DNA from: Candidatus Latescibacterota bacterium
GTDB taxonomy: Bacteria > Latescibacterota > UBA2968
Direction: 5' to 3'
Assembly (NCBI GenBank): GCA_022823725.1
Contig: JAJEHL010000016.1
Coordinates: 62,001-126,000 of the forward strand
DNA: 64,000 nucleotides
The translations under genes and the position numbers were made by a program. The notes under the pieces are model-generated. The model had not been told where the DNA came from. It did not search any database and saw nothing but the letters and a program-made list of their open reading frames with translations. Positions 34,940-43,443 of this stretch are shown here, piece by piece (within the stretch, counting starts at the first letter, position 1; each line of letters opens with the position of its first letter).

Positions 34940-34988
34940 AATTGTCCATCAAATAATAATCTAAGCCACACTTTTACGCAACTATAAT

Positions 34989-35930
34989 TTACCGAATTTT
35001 CCTCCAAACAGTCGCCGCGGCGTGGACATCCTGAATCGCCAGGCCGCTCGAATACGCAATACATCCCTGTCCTCGCAAGTGTTCCAAATTTCCCAGTGCC
35101 GCATGCCCGATATTCAGTATCTCACCCCCCTCGCCTTTTACCCAGCGGGGCGTCTCATCTCTCTGGCACAACGCGAGAAACTCCCCCGAATTCAGCACCT
35201 GCTCACCGTGATCGGGCACGACAAATCGCCGCGTCAACAATCCCGGATCCAATTGCGTGGAGCGCCCATCGCCTCCAATCACAGAAATATGCACAGGGCT
35301 TTTCACATCGAATAAAATCGGCTCAGGCGTTGGCACAGAAGTAAAAATGGCGTCTGCGCCATCAATACATGTCTCAATATCCTCAACCACCTCCAGATCA
35401 CAAGAAATATCCCCTCCAACATCTGCTGCATAAGCCGCACGTCTCTCGGCCGTCCTGCTCGTTACACGTATGGTCTCCGGCGCCAGAGCCACATCAATAC
35501 ACCTGCCCAGTGCCTGTGCAATGCGCCCCGTCCCCAGAATCGCCACCGTGCGTACCGGCATCTTCGCCAAATACTTCGCACCCAATGCACCCGCCGCGCC
35601 CGTACGCATATTGGTAATATACTCGGCATCAAACGAAACGCGGTCACCCCTCCGCACATCCTCCAATTCGATCACAGCGGTTCTCGAACCCAACCGCCCG
35701 ATCTTGACATCCGAACGCTCTTCGATAACCTTTTGTCCAGTAAATCTCCCCTTCCACCAGCCCGGCATCACCAGACGAAAAAGGTCCATCTCTCCCTCGC
35801 GCGAAACCTCTTCTTTGCGCAGCGGATTGACCATTTTCCCAAGACCATAAAGTCGAAACGCCTCGTCGCAACTCTCGACAAAATCCCGCGTTGTCATCAC
35901 CGAAGCGATTTGCTCATCTGAAATATACAT
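34989..35930 (-). CDS. Ornithine cyclodeaminase/mu-crystallin family protein
   Basis: A 313-residue NAD-dependent enzyme of the OCD family, which includes ornithine cyclodeaminase, alanine dehydrogenase and ketimine reductase. The Rossmann motif AILGTGRIAQ lies near residue 130 and an arginine of TSRTAERR follows. RTGAAGALGAKYL and the late VIGGDGRSTQLDP are family marks. A GGAGA site stands before the ATG. It lies divergently from the CBM9-like gene. The exact substrate is open. Confidence 0.85.
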   Translation of the reverse strand: MYISDEQIASVMTTRDFVESCDEAFRLYGLGKMVNPLRKEEVSREGEMDLFRLVMPGWWKGRFTGQKVIEERSDVKIGRLGSRTAVIELEDVRRGDRVSFDAEYITNMRTGAAGALGAKYLAKMPVRTVAILGTGRIAQALGRCIDVALAPETIRVTSRTAERRAAYAADVGGDISCDLEVVEDIETCIDGADAIFTSVPTPEPILFDVKSPVHISVIGGDGRSTQLDPGLLTRRFVVPDHGEQVLNSGEFLALCQRDETPRWVKGEGGEILNIGHAALGNLEHLRGQGCIAYSSGLAIQDVHAAATVWRKIR

Positions 35931-35972
35931 GTGTCATCTCCTGAATGGACGCTCAAATGATACGCAAGAGCG

Positions 35973-36001
35973 TTGACATTTGTTTTTAGGCGATCTATTT
36001 T
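35973..36001 (+). promoter_or_regulatory. Sigma-70 promoter of the CBM9/C45 operon
   Basis: TTGACA (35973-35978), a 17-base spacer and TATTTT (35996-36001), 95 bases before the first ATG. Confidence 0.7.
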
Positions 36002-36096
36002 AGGATTACTGTAGGCTGTGCTTTTAATTTTTAATGAACTGGTCTGGACTGCGACCAGTTTTACACCGTTCCCTAATTCTTACTGGGGAGATTCTC

Positions 36097-36801
36097 ATGG
36101 CACAATCAACTCATGCCGATCGCCCAATGTACACCATTTATCGCGCAGGCACACCAATTGTAATTGACGGACGCCTGAATGAACCCGCATGGGTCGCTGC
36201 GCCAGACGTGGGCGCCTTTGTATTTCCGTGGTACGAATCGGGCAAAAAAGAACAAACCATAGCCAAAATGCTGTGGGATGACGATAATTTATACGTCTCG
36301 TACATCTGTGAAGATGCACATATTTGGGCAGAACACACCGCGCGCGACTCCGACGTGTGGAAAGACGATACCGTCGAGGTATTCACAGCGCCCAATCCCG
36401 ATCAGCCCCAGGCTTATTTCAATATCGAAATGAACGTACTCGGCATCTTTCTCGACCAGTTTCATCCACAAGGCCCAGACGCACCCGTACCCGGCGAGTG
36501 GAACGGCGAAGGCATTCAAATCAAAACGCAAATCGTCGGCACATTGAACGATGACAGCGACGAAGACGAATACTGGATATTGGAAGCCGCCATACCCTTT
36601 GCAAATTTTGCACACGTCGCCGTGCATACCCCTCCAAAAACAGGTGACATCTGGCACTTAAATCTAAATCGCCTGGGCGGAAAAACCAATGAGCAATTCA
36701 GCCAGTGGTCGGGCAGCCGCACACCGGAGCCGCAATTTCATTCACCAGATGATTTTGGACGGGTCGTATTCTCGGATAAAACGAGTCCATTCTGGCGATA
36801 A
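36097..36801 (+). CDS. Carbohydrate-binding family 9-like protein
   Basis: A 234-residue protein built almost entirely of a CBM9-like beta-sandwich: IVIDGRLNEPAWVAAP (about 20-35), WDDDNLYVSYIC, the DVWKDDTVEVF core near 89-99, FNIEMNVLG, and a final HLNLNRLGG. Such domains bind sugars or sit beside catalytic domains; alone they may act as binding or sensing proteins. No signal peptide is visible. The ATG at 36097 follows GGGGAG; an upstream start at 36034 lacks support. The C45 peptidase gene is 17 bases downstream. Confidence 0.8.
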   Translation: MAQSTHADRPMYTIYRAGTPIVIDGRLNEPAWVAAPDVGAFVFPWYESGKKEQTIAKMLWDDDNLYVSYICEDAHIWAEHTARDSDVWKDDTVEVFTAPNPDQPQAYFNIEMNVLGIFLDQFHPQGPDAPVPGEWNGEGIQIKTQIVGTLNDDSDEDEYWILEAAIPFANFAHVAVHTPPKTGDIWHLNLNRLGGKTNEQFSQWSGSRTPEPQFHSPDDFGRVVFSDKTSPFWR

Positions 36802-36818
36802 TTGTAAAGGAGAAAAAC

Positions 36819-37895
36819 ATGTCACAGACATTGCCATTGCTCGAAGTCAGTGGCTCGCCAACTGAGCGAGGTCAAGCGCAGGGCGAGGCATTTAAGGAAC
36901 AGATTCGGGACCTTGTCACCGTCAATTTTGAGGATATGGTCCAGGGAACACAGGGCTATCTGACAAAAGAGCGCGTATATGAAATTGTATCAACTTACGC
37001 GGGGCCCAACCGCGACTATGCGCCCCACCTCTTTGAAGAAATGGAAGGGATCGCCGAAGCAGCGGATGTACCCGTAGAAGACCTCCTCGCATTAAACGGC
37101 TTTTTGGAATTACACGATTATTATTCCGATGCGTTTATGGTATCGGGTTGCACATCATTCATGGTTCCGGGAAATGCATCGGGCAAAGGCGCGTTAATCG
37201 CGCAAAATTACGACCTCTCATCAATCTATGCAGCGGCAGCAATTCTGGTCAAAGTCAAAAATGATCACGCACCAGACGCGCTCTTTTACACATCTGCCGG
37301 CATGCTGGCCTGCGCGGGCGTGAACGATGCAGGCATTGGCGTGGTCATCAACAACCTCGTCCCATCAGATGCGGCGGGCGGTGTACTCTATCCCTTCATC
37401 ATTCGGCGCATCCTGGAATCCGTGCGAATCGGAGACGCCATAGATGCAGTTATAGTAAAACCGAGAGCATCGGGTATGAATTACGTAATATGCGATGAAA
37501 ATGGCGAAATATACGACCTTGAAACCACGGCGAGAGAATACGAGGTCTTATGTCCCTTTGATGGCCCGATGGCCCATTCAAACCACTATCTAACCGACCG
37601 GCTCAAGCCCTTTGAACGGCGTCAATGGGATCAGCGCGGCCAAAGCATCTTGCGCTGGGGACGTGCCACCCGGTTGTTAAAATCCTGCGACAAACGCAAT
37701 GCAGATGCCCTGAAAAATATGCTATCAGATCGCGTAAACACGCCCGTGGGAATATGCCGCCACAACGAAATTCACAATGGCGAAGCCTGCGGTCAGACCA
37801 TTGCAGGCATTGTACTCGATCCCCCGGGACGAAAAGCGTGGTACACCAAAGGACCGACCGGTGAAAACGAGTGGATTGAATATAGTCTAAACTAA
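36819..37895 (+). CDS. C45 family autoproteolytic acyltransferase/hydrolase
   Basis: A 358-residue Ntn hydrolase related to isopenicillin N acyltransferase. C111 in SGCTSFMV should be the nucleophile freed when the chain cuts itself between G110 and C111. The later QNYDLSS and GVNDAGIGVVINNL are typical. These enzymes transfer or hydrolyse acyl amides. AAAGGAGAA precedes the ATG. It forms a unit with the CBM9-like gene, although their functional link is unclear, and is closed by a terminator. Confidence 0.83.
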   Translation: MSQTLPLLEVSGSPTERGQAQGEAFKEQIRDLVTVNFEDMVQGTQGYLTKERVYEIVSTYAGPNRDYAPHLFEEMEGIAEAADVPVEDLLALNGFLELHDYYSDAFMVSGCTSFMVPGNASGKGALIAQNYDLSSIYAAAAILVKVKNDHAPDALFYTSAGMLACAGVNDAGIGVVINNLVPSDAAGGVLYPFIIRRILESVRIGDAIDAVIVKPRASGMNYVICDENGEIYDLETTAREYEVLCPFDGPMAHSNHYLTDRLKPFERRQWDQRGQSILRWGRATRLLKSCDKRNADALKNMLSDRVNTPVGICRHNEIHNGEACGQTIAGIVLDPPGRKAWYTKGPTGENEWIEYSLN

Positions 37896-37913
37896 AAAAC
37901 CCGCATTCCCGTT

Positions 37914-37955
37914 AAGGCCGTCGCGAGAGGTAATCCTCCTGCAACGGCCTTTTTT
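37914..37955 (+). terminator. Terminator after the C45 gene
   Basis: AAGGCCGT and ACGGCCTT pair, with an inner AGG-TAAT-CCT, followed by six T. The next -35 box begins one base after the T run. Confidence 0.82.
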
Positions 37956-37956
37956 C

Positions 37957-37985
37957 TTGAATAATATACAAATGTGCAGTATATT
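37957..37985 (+). promoter_or_regulatory. Promoter matching that of the sigma factor gene
   Basis: TTGAAT (37957-37962), a 17-base spacer and TATATT (37980-37985). From the T run to ATATTCTTG the block lines up without gaps with 4201-4239: TTTTTCTTGA is identical, the centre ACAAATGT is identical and TATTCTTG is identical. The GAAC half of the dyad is lost here (TATACAAATGTGCA). Confidence 0.7.
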
Positions 37986-38021
37986 CTTGCGGAATATTGA
38001 AGCGAACGAGAGGCAAAAGAT

Positions 38022-38795
38022 ATGCCATCATTGCACATTGACGAGACCAATGTACGGTCGGTACTCGTGCCTCAAAATCCACCCGGCGAACCCATAACTG
38101 AATACACGCTCAACCCCTATTCTGGCTGTGGTATGGGGTGTGCCTATTGCTATGTGATGAAATTTCCATTCGCCTACGAATATCCCAAAGCATGGGGTGA
38201 GTGGGTACAGCCCAAAATGAACGCGCCTTTTTTATTGGGCAAGGCGCGTGCCAAAATTTATGGGCGCAAAATTTTCATGGGATCAGCGACCGATCCCTAT
38301 CAATACATCGAACGAAAATATCGATTGAGCCGACGCTGCTTAAAAGTGCTGGTAGATTGCAATCTGAAGGCTCTAACCGTACATACGCGCAGTCATCTGA
38401 TTTTGGACGACCTGGATTTATTGACGCAATTTGGCAGTCGATTGCGGGTGGGATTTTCCGTGCCGACGAATGATGATCGGGTTCGCAAACGCACGGAACC
38501 AAAAGCGCCGAAAATCGGCGTACGTCTCAAAGCCATGAAGCAATTGCGCGAAACTGGCATTCACGTCACCGCATCGCTCGCGCCAGTACTGTATTGTCAA
38601 CCACGCGAATTTGCCCAACAAATAGCCGAAGCAGCCGACGGAGTGTATTTTGGCAAGATGGATTATACGGACAGGACTGGAATCGCATCCATGCCAAAAG
38701 CGAGACGCTATTTTAACAGTCTTACATATCGAGAATTGATTACAGAACTCAAAGCGGAATTGATCAACGTGGGGATGTTGAAAAGCGAAAAATGA
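38022..38795 (+). CDS. SPL-family radical SAM protein (DNA photolyase-like)
   Basis: A 257-residue radical SAM protein of the COG1533 group that includes spore photoproduct lyase. C36, C40 and C43 (NPYSGCGMGCAYCY) bind the 4Fe-4S cluster. KIFMGSATDPYQYIE and the later GFSVPTNDDRVRKRTEP are group signatures. Bacillus SplB is a repair enzyme for UV thymine dimers, but most members in non-sporing bacteria have no proven substrate. AGAGGCAAAAG lies before the ATG. It has its own promoter, very like that of the sigma factor gene, and ends eight bases before a convergent sulfatase gene. Confidence 0.82.
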   Translation: MPSLHIDETNVRSVLVPQNPPGEPITEYTLNPYSGCGMGCAYCYVMKFPFAYEYPKAWGEWVQPKMNAPFLLGKARAKIYGRKIFMGSATDPYQYIERKYRLSRRCLKVLVDCNLKALTVHTRSHLILDDLDLLTQFGSRLRVGFSVPTNDDRVRKRTEPKAPKIGVRLKAMKQLRETGIHVTASLAPVLYCQPREFAQQIAEAADGVYFGKMDYTDRTGIASMPKARRYFNSLTYRELITELKAELINVGMLKSEK

Positions 38796-38802
38796 TTTAC
38801 CC

Positions 38803-40206
38803 TCATCTCCCTCCACTCGCCGCCGTAATAAATCGCCTCTCCCTTTGACTTTTGAGCACGCGCTGCTCGATCTCTCCTGGATCGCCCCAAATTTCCAATA
38901 GCCGCTCGCGCATGGCATCGCGTATTTCGCGGTGTTGTGCCGACTCTGACAGGTCGTTAAACTCATTCGGATCTTCGGCAATATTGAACAACTCCAGCGG
39001 ATCTCCCGGACTCATATTGAGTTTGTAATCGCCCTTTTTGAGCATACCCACGGGACGGATAACACCGTGGGCGAGGTATTCACAGAAGGCTTCGTCCTTC
39101 CAGGTCTCGCCATTGATTAGCGGCAAGAGGCTATCGCCGTCAAGAGGCGCAATATCCATCGAAGCACCGGCAGCATCAATGATAGTAGCGACGAGATCGA
39201 CGAGCGAAACATTTTGCGCCACGCGCAATCCACCTGGGATATGCCCGGGCCAAACAATCTGAAGAGGCACGCGGGAGGACGCTTCATACATATTTGACTT
39301 GCGCCACATGCCGTGCTCACCATTCATCTCTCCGTGATCTGAGGTATGCACGATAATCGTATTCTCAAGCTGGCCGGTTTCTTCGAGCGCATCGATGAGG
39401 CGGCCTATTTTCTCGTCCAAATATGTGATAAGCCCGTAATAACCCGCGCGTCCCCTCCGCACGAGTTCTTCGGGAAAGTCGGTCATACCGAACATCAGGC
39501 GCAGGCGTTTATAGACCGGGTGCATATTTTCCAGATGGCCTTCGGGAATATCGGGCATATCGATTTGATCCCGCGGATACATGTCCCAGAACCGCCGCGG
39601 CACCACAAGAGGAAAATGGGGTGCGATAAACCCCACATTGATACACCAGGGCTGTTCCTTACGAGCGGGATCTTTGATATACGCGAGAGCAGCCTCTTCA
39701 ACCTGATCATCAACCTGTATCTCAGTCGTGGTACCTGGCCCCGCTTGTGCAATACCCCCCCATGGATTTTTCGCCTCAACAACCCCCGCATCCCAATTGC
39801 CCTCGCCGCGCGGGACACCGTCTTTTGTCCACTGTTCCGCATGCAAGTCGCGCGCGAGTTGTGTGCGAAAACCGTGCAATTGATCCAGACCACAAAAGTG
39901 CTGCTTGCCCGAAATCACAACATCGTAACCGACATTTCGCAAGCGATGCGCCCACGTGACCGTATCCGACGCCATGGGAAAACCATTATCATAAGTACCG
40001 ATGCGATTGATATAACGCCCCGTCATAAATGACATCCGCGACGGACCGCAAATCGGCGAATTACAATAGGCATTATCAAACGTAACCCCCATCTCAGCCA
40101 AACGCTCCATATTGGGCGATTGCACCAGTGAATGCCCGTGAATACTGCTGTATTGAGGAGCGTGCTCATCAGACATAATAATCAGAATATTGGGCTTATC
40201 AGACAT
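38803..40206 (-). CDS. Type I sulfatase (CGPSR)
   Basis: A 467-residue sulfatase of a different branch from the other two. S12-D13-E14 starts the metal site, and C53 in CGPSR is the formylglycine position. HTSDHGEMNGEHGMWRK carries later metal ligands. Choline-sulfatase-like and heparan-type exolytic sulfatases have similar lengths. It is the last gene of the six-gene minus-strand operon of sugar-acid enzymes, 16 bases after the epimerase stop. No signal peptide is seen. Confidence 0.88.
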   Translation of the reverse strand: MSDKPNILIIMSDEHAPQYSSIHGHSLVQSPNMERLAEMGVTFDNAYCNSPICGPSRMSFMTGRYINRIGTYDNGFPMASDTVTWAHRLRNVGYDVVISGKQHFCGLDQLHGFRTQLARDLHAEQWTKDGVPRGEGNWDAGVVEAKNPWGGIAQAGPGTTTEIQVDDQVEEAALAYIKDPARKEQPWCINVGFIAPHFPLVVPRRFWDMYPRDQIDMPDIPEGHLENMHPVYKRLRLMFGMTDFPEELVRRGRAGYYGLITYLDEKIGRLIDALEETGQLENTIIVHTSDHGEMNGEHGMWRKSNMYEASSRVPLQIVWPGHIPGGLRVAQNVSLVDLVATIIDAAGASMDIAPLDGDSLLPLINGETWKDEAFCEYLAHGVIRPVGMLKKGDYKLNMSPGDPLELFNIAEDPNEFNDLSESAQHREIRDAMRERLLEIWGDPGEIEQRVLKSQRERRFITAASGGR

Positions 40207-40222
40207 AAATACTCCTGTTCTT

Positions 40223-41260
40223 CTACGCCGAAATCACATCCGTAGGTTCACCGGCTTGATCGGCGAGCGCGGTATCAAAGATATTTTCAAGCGTACACTG
40301 CGGCTCGTAGCCTATCAGCGTGCGCGCCTTGCTATTGTCAGACCAATAGACCCACTGCACGGGAACCTCAACAGCAAAAGGGGGAACACCCGTTATCTTC
40401 GCGAGATACTCTGCAACCTCGGGAAAAGCGAGCGGCCGGTAAATCGGCGCATTAAACGCCTCACCCACCGCAGCGGGATGGTCGAGCGCGCAAATACACG
40501 CCCGCGCAGTATCGCGTGCATCAGAAGGCGACCACATCCACGGACGCCCCTCAAAATCAGTAACAGCACATGGTTGATCGGGACGCTCGGCGCGGTCGAG
40601 CATATCCTGTGCAATAGCCGCGCCATCCGGGTGGTAAATACCACTTTCCGATCTATTCGCAGCTTCTCGGATGCGTCCTGCCACAAACTGAACATTCCAA
40701 CGCCCGAGCACTTCACTGCCCGCAAACATGCCAGAAGGGCGAATAATCGACAATTGAAGATCGTGTCCATTCATATACCCTTCGGCCATCGCTTCATTGA
40801 TATATTTCAGCGTGCCATAAAGCCCACGCGGACGCTTGGGATGAATTTCATTCACCGGCTGATAACATGGCGGAATATGCTGATTGCCCATCGGATAAAC
40901 TGCGTCGGTGCTGACATGGACAAACCGATGGAGTGTATCGGCAAATGGTGCAGCCGCTTCAAAAAGATTGTACGTACCCGTAACATTAATCTCGTAAAAC
41001 GTCTGATTGTCCATACCGCGCGGTGGACCCAGAATATTTGCCGTATGAACAACCGCATCTACACCATCCACAATGCTGCGACACAACGCCGCATCTCTGA
41101 GGTCGCCTTCGACCTTTTCAATATCAAACGGATCGAGTTTGAATTTCTTGGGATCATCGGGAAGAATCAGCGCGCGGACATCATCCCCACGCTCAACCAA
41201 CTGCTTGACGACATTCGCGCCCAAACGCCCCGTAGCACCCGTAACGAGGATTTTGCTCAT
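40223..41260 (-). CDS. NAD-dependent epimerase/dehydratase family protein
   Basis: A 345-residue extended SDR. GATGRLGANV (8-17) is the cofactor loop and YGTLK (near 148-152) the catalytic YxxxK. STDAVYPMG and RPSGMFAG are typical of nucleotide-sugar epimerases. A long open frame on the other strand (40190-41347) is its shadow. In the operon it follows a Gfo/Idh gene by 19 bases. The substrate is probably a sugar or sugar acid. Confidence 0.82.
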   Translation of the reverse strand: MSKILVTGATGRLGANVVKQLVERGDDVRALILPDDPKKFKLDPFDIEKVEGDLRDAALCRSIVDGVDAVVHTANILGPPRGMDNQTFYEINVTGTYNLFEAAAPFADTLHRFVHVSTDAVYPMGNQHIPPCYQPVNEIHPKRPRGLYGTLKYINEAMAEGYMNGHDLQLSIIRPSGMFAGSEVLGRWNVQFVAGRIREAANRSESGIYHPDGAAIAQDMLDRAERPDQPCAVTDFEGRPWMWSPSDARDTARACICALDHPAAVGEAFNAPIYRPLAFPEVAEYLAKITGVPPFAVEVPVQWVYWSDNSKARTLIGYEPQCTLENIFDTALADQAGEPTDVISA

Positions 41261-41279
41261 AGGAATACTCTCTCTCCCT

Positions 41280-42137
41280 TCACACTTCTACCTTCTCCCC
41301 CGACGCCTGCGACTTTTCGAGCGCCTCGAGCACAGCAACGGGCGTGAGCATTGAACCATCTGTTTCATCTGTCTCCCCCGTACTGAACATGCGGCAAAAA
41401 TCGAGAACACCCGTAAGATACGTATTCGCATCGTACGAGATCACGCGATCAGCTCGCCCCTTTTCCCCAATCACAGAAGCGTGAAAATCCGCGCGACCTT
41501 CACCAACGAGATTCATCGTTGAAATCGCGCCACTTGCAGAATAAAGCGTCGCAGTGTGATTTTGTTGTCCGCGATTGAGCTGTACATGCGTAATATCCTG
41601 ATCGAGCAAGCGCACGACCATATCGACCTGATGAATTCCATAAAAAAAGACACCGCCATATTCAGAATCGATATCGCAAGGCCCCGTCGAAACAACTGAA
41701 ATAATGCGCCCGAGTTCTCGAACATCTTCCAGCAACTGCGCGAAAGACGCCTGCTTGGGCAAAACCGAAAAAGAACACACAGGCACATCGAGTTCACGCG
41801 CTCGGGCCAGAAACTCTTTGCCTTCATCGAGACGATAGCAAAACGGCTTATCGACAAAAAGAGGAATCCCAGCCTCCAGCAATGGACGCACCGCAGGCAG
41901 GTGATATTTGGGATGGCGATGATCCACAATAGCCGCATCAACCTGTCCAATCAGATCCTCGGGATCTTGCACAATATTGGGAATCAGTCCTCTCTCCTGT
42001 GCATCTTTCGCATCGTCCGGCGTCTCTCCCCAAACATGGGTAACACTAAAACCGGACACCAGTTTATCAATATTAATCGTCTTTGCAATCGCCACAGTAT
42101 GGCTATTCTCCGCCCCAATAATACCAATATTAGGCAT
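41280..42137 (-). CDS. Gfo/Idh/MocA family oxidoreductase
   Basis: A 285-residue NAD(P)-dependent oxidoreductase, short for the family, which is usually near 340. IGIIGAENSHT is the cofactor motif and D96-K97-P98 fills the EKP motif with aspartate in place of glutamate. The catalytic HQVDMVVRLLD region is present near 168. The start has a plain AGGAG site. It lies third from the end in the minus-strand operon. The short length comes from a reduced C-terminal sheet. Confidence 0.8.
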   Translation of the reverse strand: MPNIGIIGAENSHTVAIAKTINIDKLVSGFSVTHVWGETPDDAKDAQERGLIPNIVQDPEDLIGQVDAAIVDHRHPKYHLPAVRPLLEAGIPLFVDKPFCYRLDEGKEFLARARELDVPVCSFSVLPKQASFAQLLEDVRELGRIISVVSTGPCDIDSEYGGVFFYGIHQVDMVVRLLDQDITHVQLNRGQQNHTATLYSASGAISTMNLVGEGRADFHASVIGEKGRADRVISYDANTYLTGVLDFCRMFSTGETDETDGSMLTPVAVLEALEKSQASGEKVEV

Positions 42138-42177
42138 CGTATTACTCCTTTCGGTTATCTGTTATCAGCCCCCTCTT

Positions 42178-43419
42178 TCAACTCCACAACCTATCATTCA
42201 CCTGTTCTTCATTCCACGCATCTGTCGGTTCAAAATAACCGGACAAATTGGGATTGATGTGTTCTCTAATCGCTTCTTCATTCAAATCAATACCGAGTCC
42301 AGGCGTATCGGGCACCTGAATATAACCATCTTGAACAATCGGATTGGGCAAGCCCGTAACCAGCGTATTCCACGGCGGATAATCAACGGCGTGACATTCC
42401 AGAACCAGAAAATTATTTGTCGCAGCCGCGCAATGCACACTCGCCATCGTTGCAACTGGCGTCGCCGCCATATGCAGAGCCATCGCAACACCGTGCTCTT
42501 CCGCATAATCCCCAATCCGTTTGGTCTCGAGAATCCCTCCCGATGTGGCGAGATCCGGATGAATAATGGAAACGGCCTTATTATCAATCAGCGGCTTGAA
42601 ATGTTCCAAAAGATAAATATCTTCACCCGTACAAACCGGGGTCGCAGTTGCGTTTTTGAGGCGCACCCATTGATCGGTCAGTTGCCAGGGAATCATATCT
42701 TCCAGCCAGGCGAGATTGAACCGCTCAAGTGCGCGCGCAAGGCGAATACAAGACTCCACATTGATATGCCCAAAGTGATCCGCAGACAGAGGAATCTCAT
42801 ACCCTACAATATCGCGCACAACTTCCACATATCGAACGAGAACATCGATACCCTTATCAGTGAACTGAATCCCCGTAAAAGGATGCATAACCTGCGAGGT
42901 AGCCAGCATACCCGCAGGCGAAGACACCGTACCCGGAATATCTTTGAGTAAACGCACGCCAATATCCATCTTCAAAAAAGTAAAACCCTGCTCCATACGC
43001 GCCTTCAAGCGATTGCCCATCTCTTCGGGATCTGGGGTTGTAGGCGTATCGCAATAGATTCGGATCTGATCGCGGAATTTCCCACCTGCGAGTTGGTAAC
43101 AGGGCACGCCATAAGCTTTGCCCGCCAGATCCATCAACGCCATCTCCACACCGCACACACCGCCGCCTTGCCGCGCATGCCACCCAAACTGTTTAATTTT
43201 GCGAAACAGCTTATCCACATTACAGGGGTTTTCACCCAAAAGCTGGCGTTTCAGTTGCAAAGCGTAAATATGACTGGCCCCATCGCGCACCTCTCCCAAA
43301 CCGTAGATACCCTGATTGGTATCCAGGCGAATGAGCGTAGAGCGCATAGGCACACCGGAAATATTGACAACGCGCATATCGGTAATTCTGAGATCTGACG
43401 GGGATGAGTGTGTATTCAT
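42178..43419 (-). CDS. Enolase-superfamily dehydratase/racemase (MR-like)
   Basis: A 413-residue mandelate racemase/muconate lactonising enzyme homologue. Metal ligands are D214 (SADHFGH), E240 (WLEDMIP) and E266 (CTGEDIY). K150-M-D152 sits at the base on one face and H316 (ALHMAATP) on the other. Members abstract the proton next to a carboxylate, mostly in sugar-acid dehydration. The 24-base gap to the ManD-like gene upstream shows one operon. The specific sugar acid cannot be told. Confidence 0.85.
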   Translation of the reverse strand: MNTHSSPSDLRITDMRVVNISGVPMRSTLIRLDTNQGIYGLGEVRDGASHIYALQLKRQLLGENPCNVDKLFRKIKQFGWHARQGGGVCGVEMALMDLAGKAYGVPCYQLAGGKFRDQIRIYCDTPTTPDPEEMGNRLKARMEQGFTFLKMDIGVRLLKDIPGTVSSPAGMLATSQVMHPFTGIQFTDKGIDVLVRYVEVVRDIVGYEIPLSADHFGHINVESCIRLARALERFNLAWLEDMIPWQLTDQWVRLKNATATPVCTGEDIYLLEHFKPLIDNKAVSIIHPDLATSGGILETKRIGDYAEEHGVAMALHMAATPVATMASVHCAAATNNFLVLECHAVDYPPWNTLVTGLPNPIVQDGYIQVPDTPGLGIDLNEEAIREHINPNLSGYFEPTDAWNEEQVNDRLWS

Positions 43420-43443
43420 ATAATTCTCCTGTATTTTCTTCCA

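Noticed and set aside
40190-41347. A 385-codon open frame on the plus strand
   Set aside because: It lies opposite the epimerase gene, is rich in R, I, N and H without domain motifs, and has no ribosome site. It is a shadow of the real gene.
41977-42951. A 324-codon open frame on the plus strand
   Set aside because: It runs opposite the Gfo/Idh and MR-like genes, whose catalytic motifs are clear on the minus strand.
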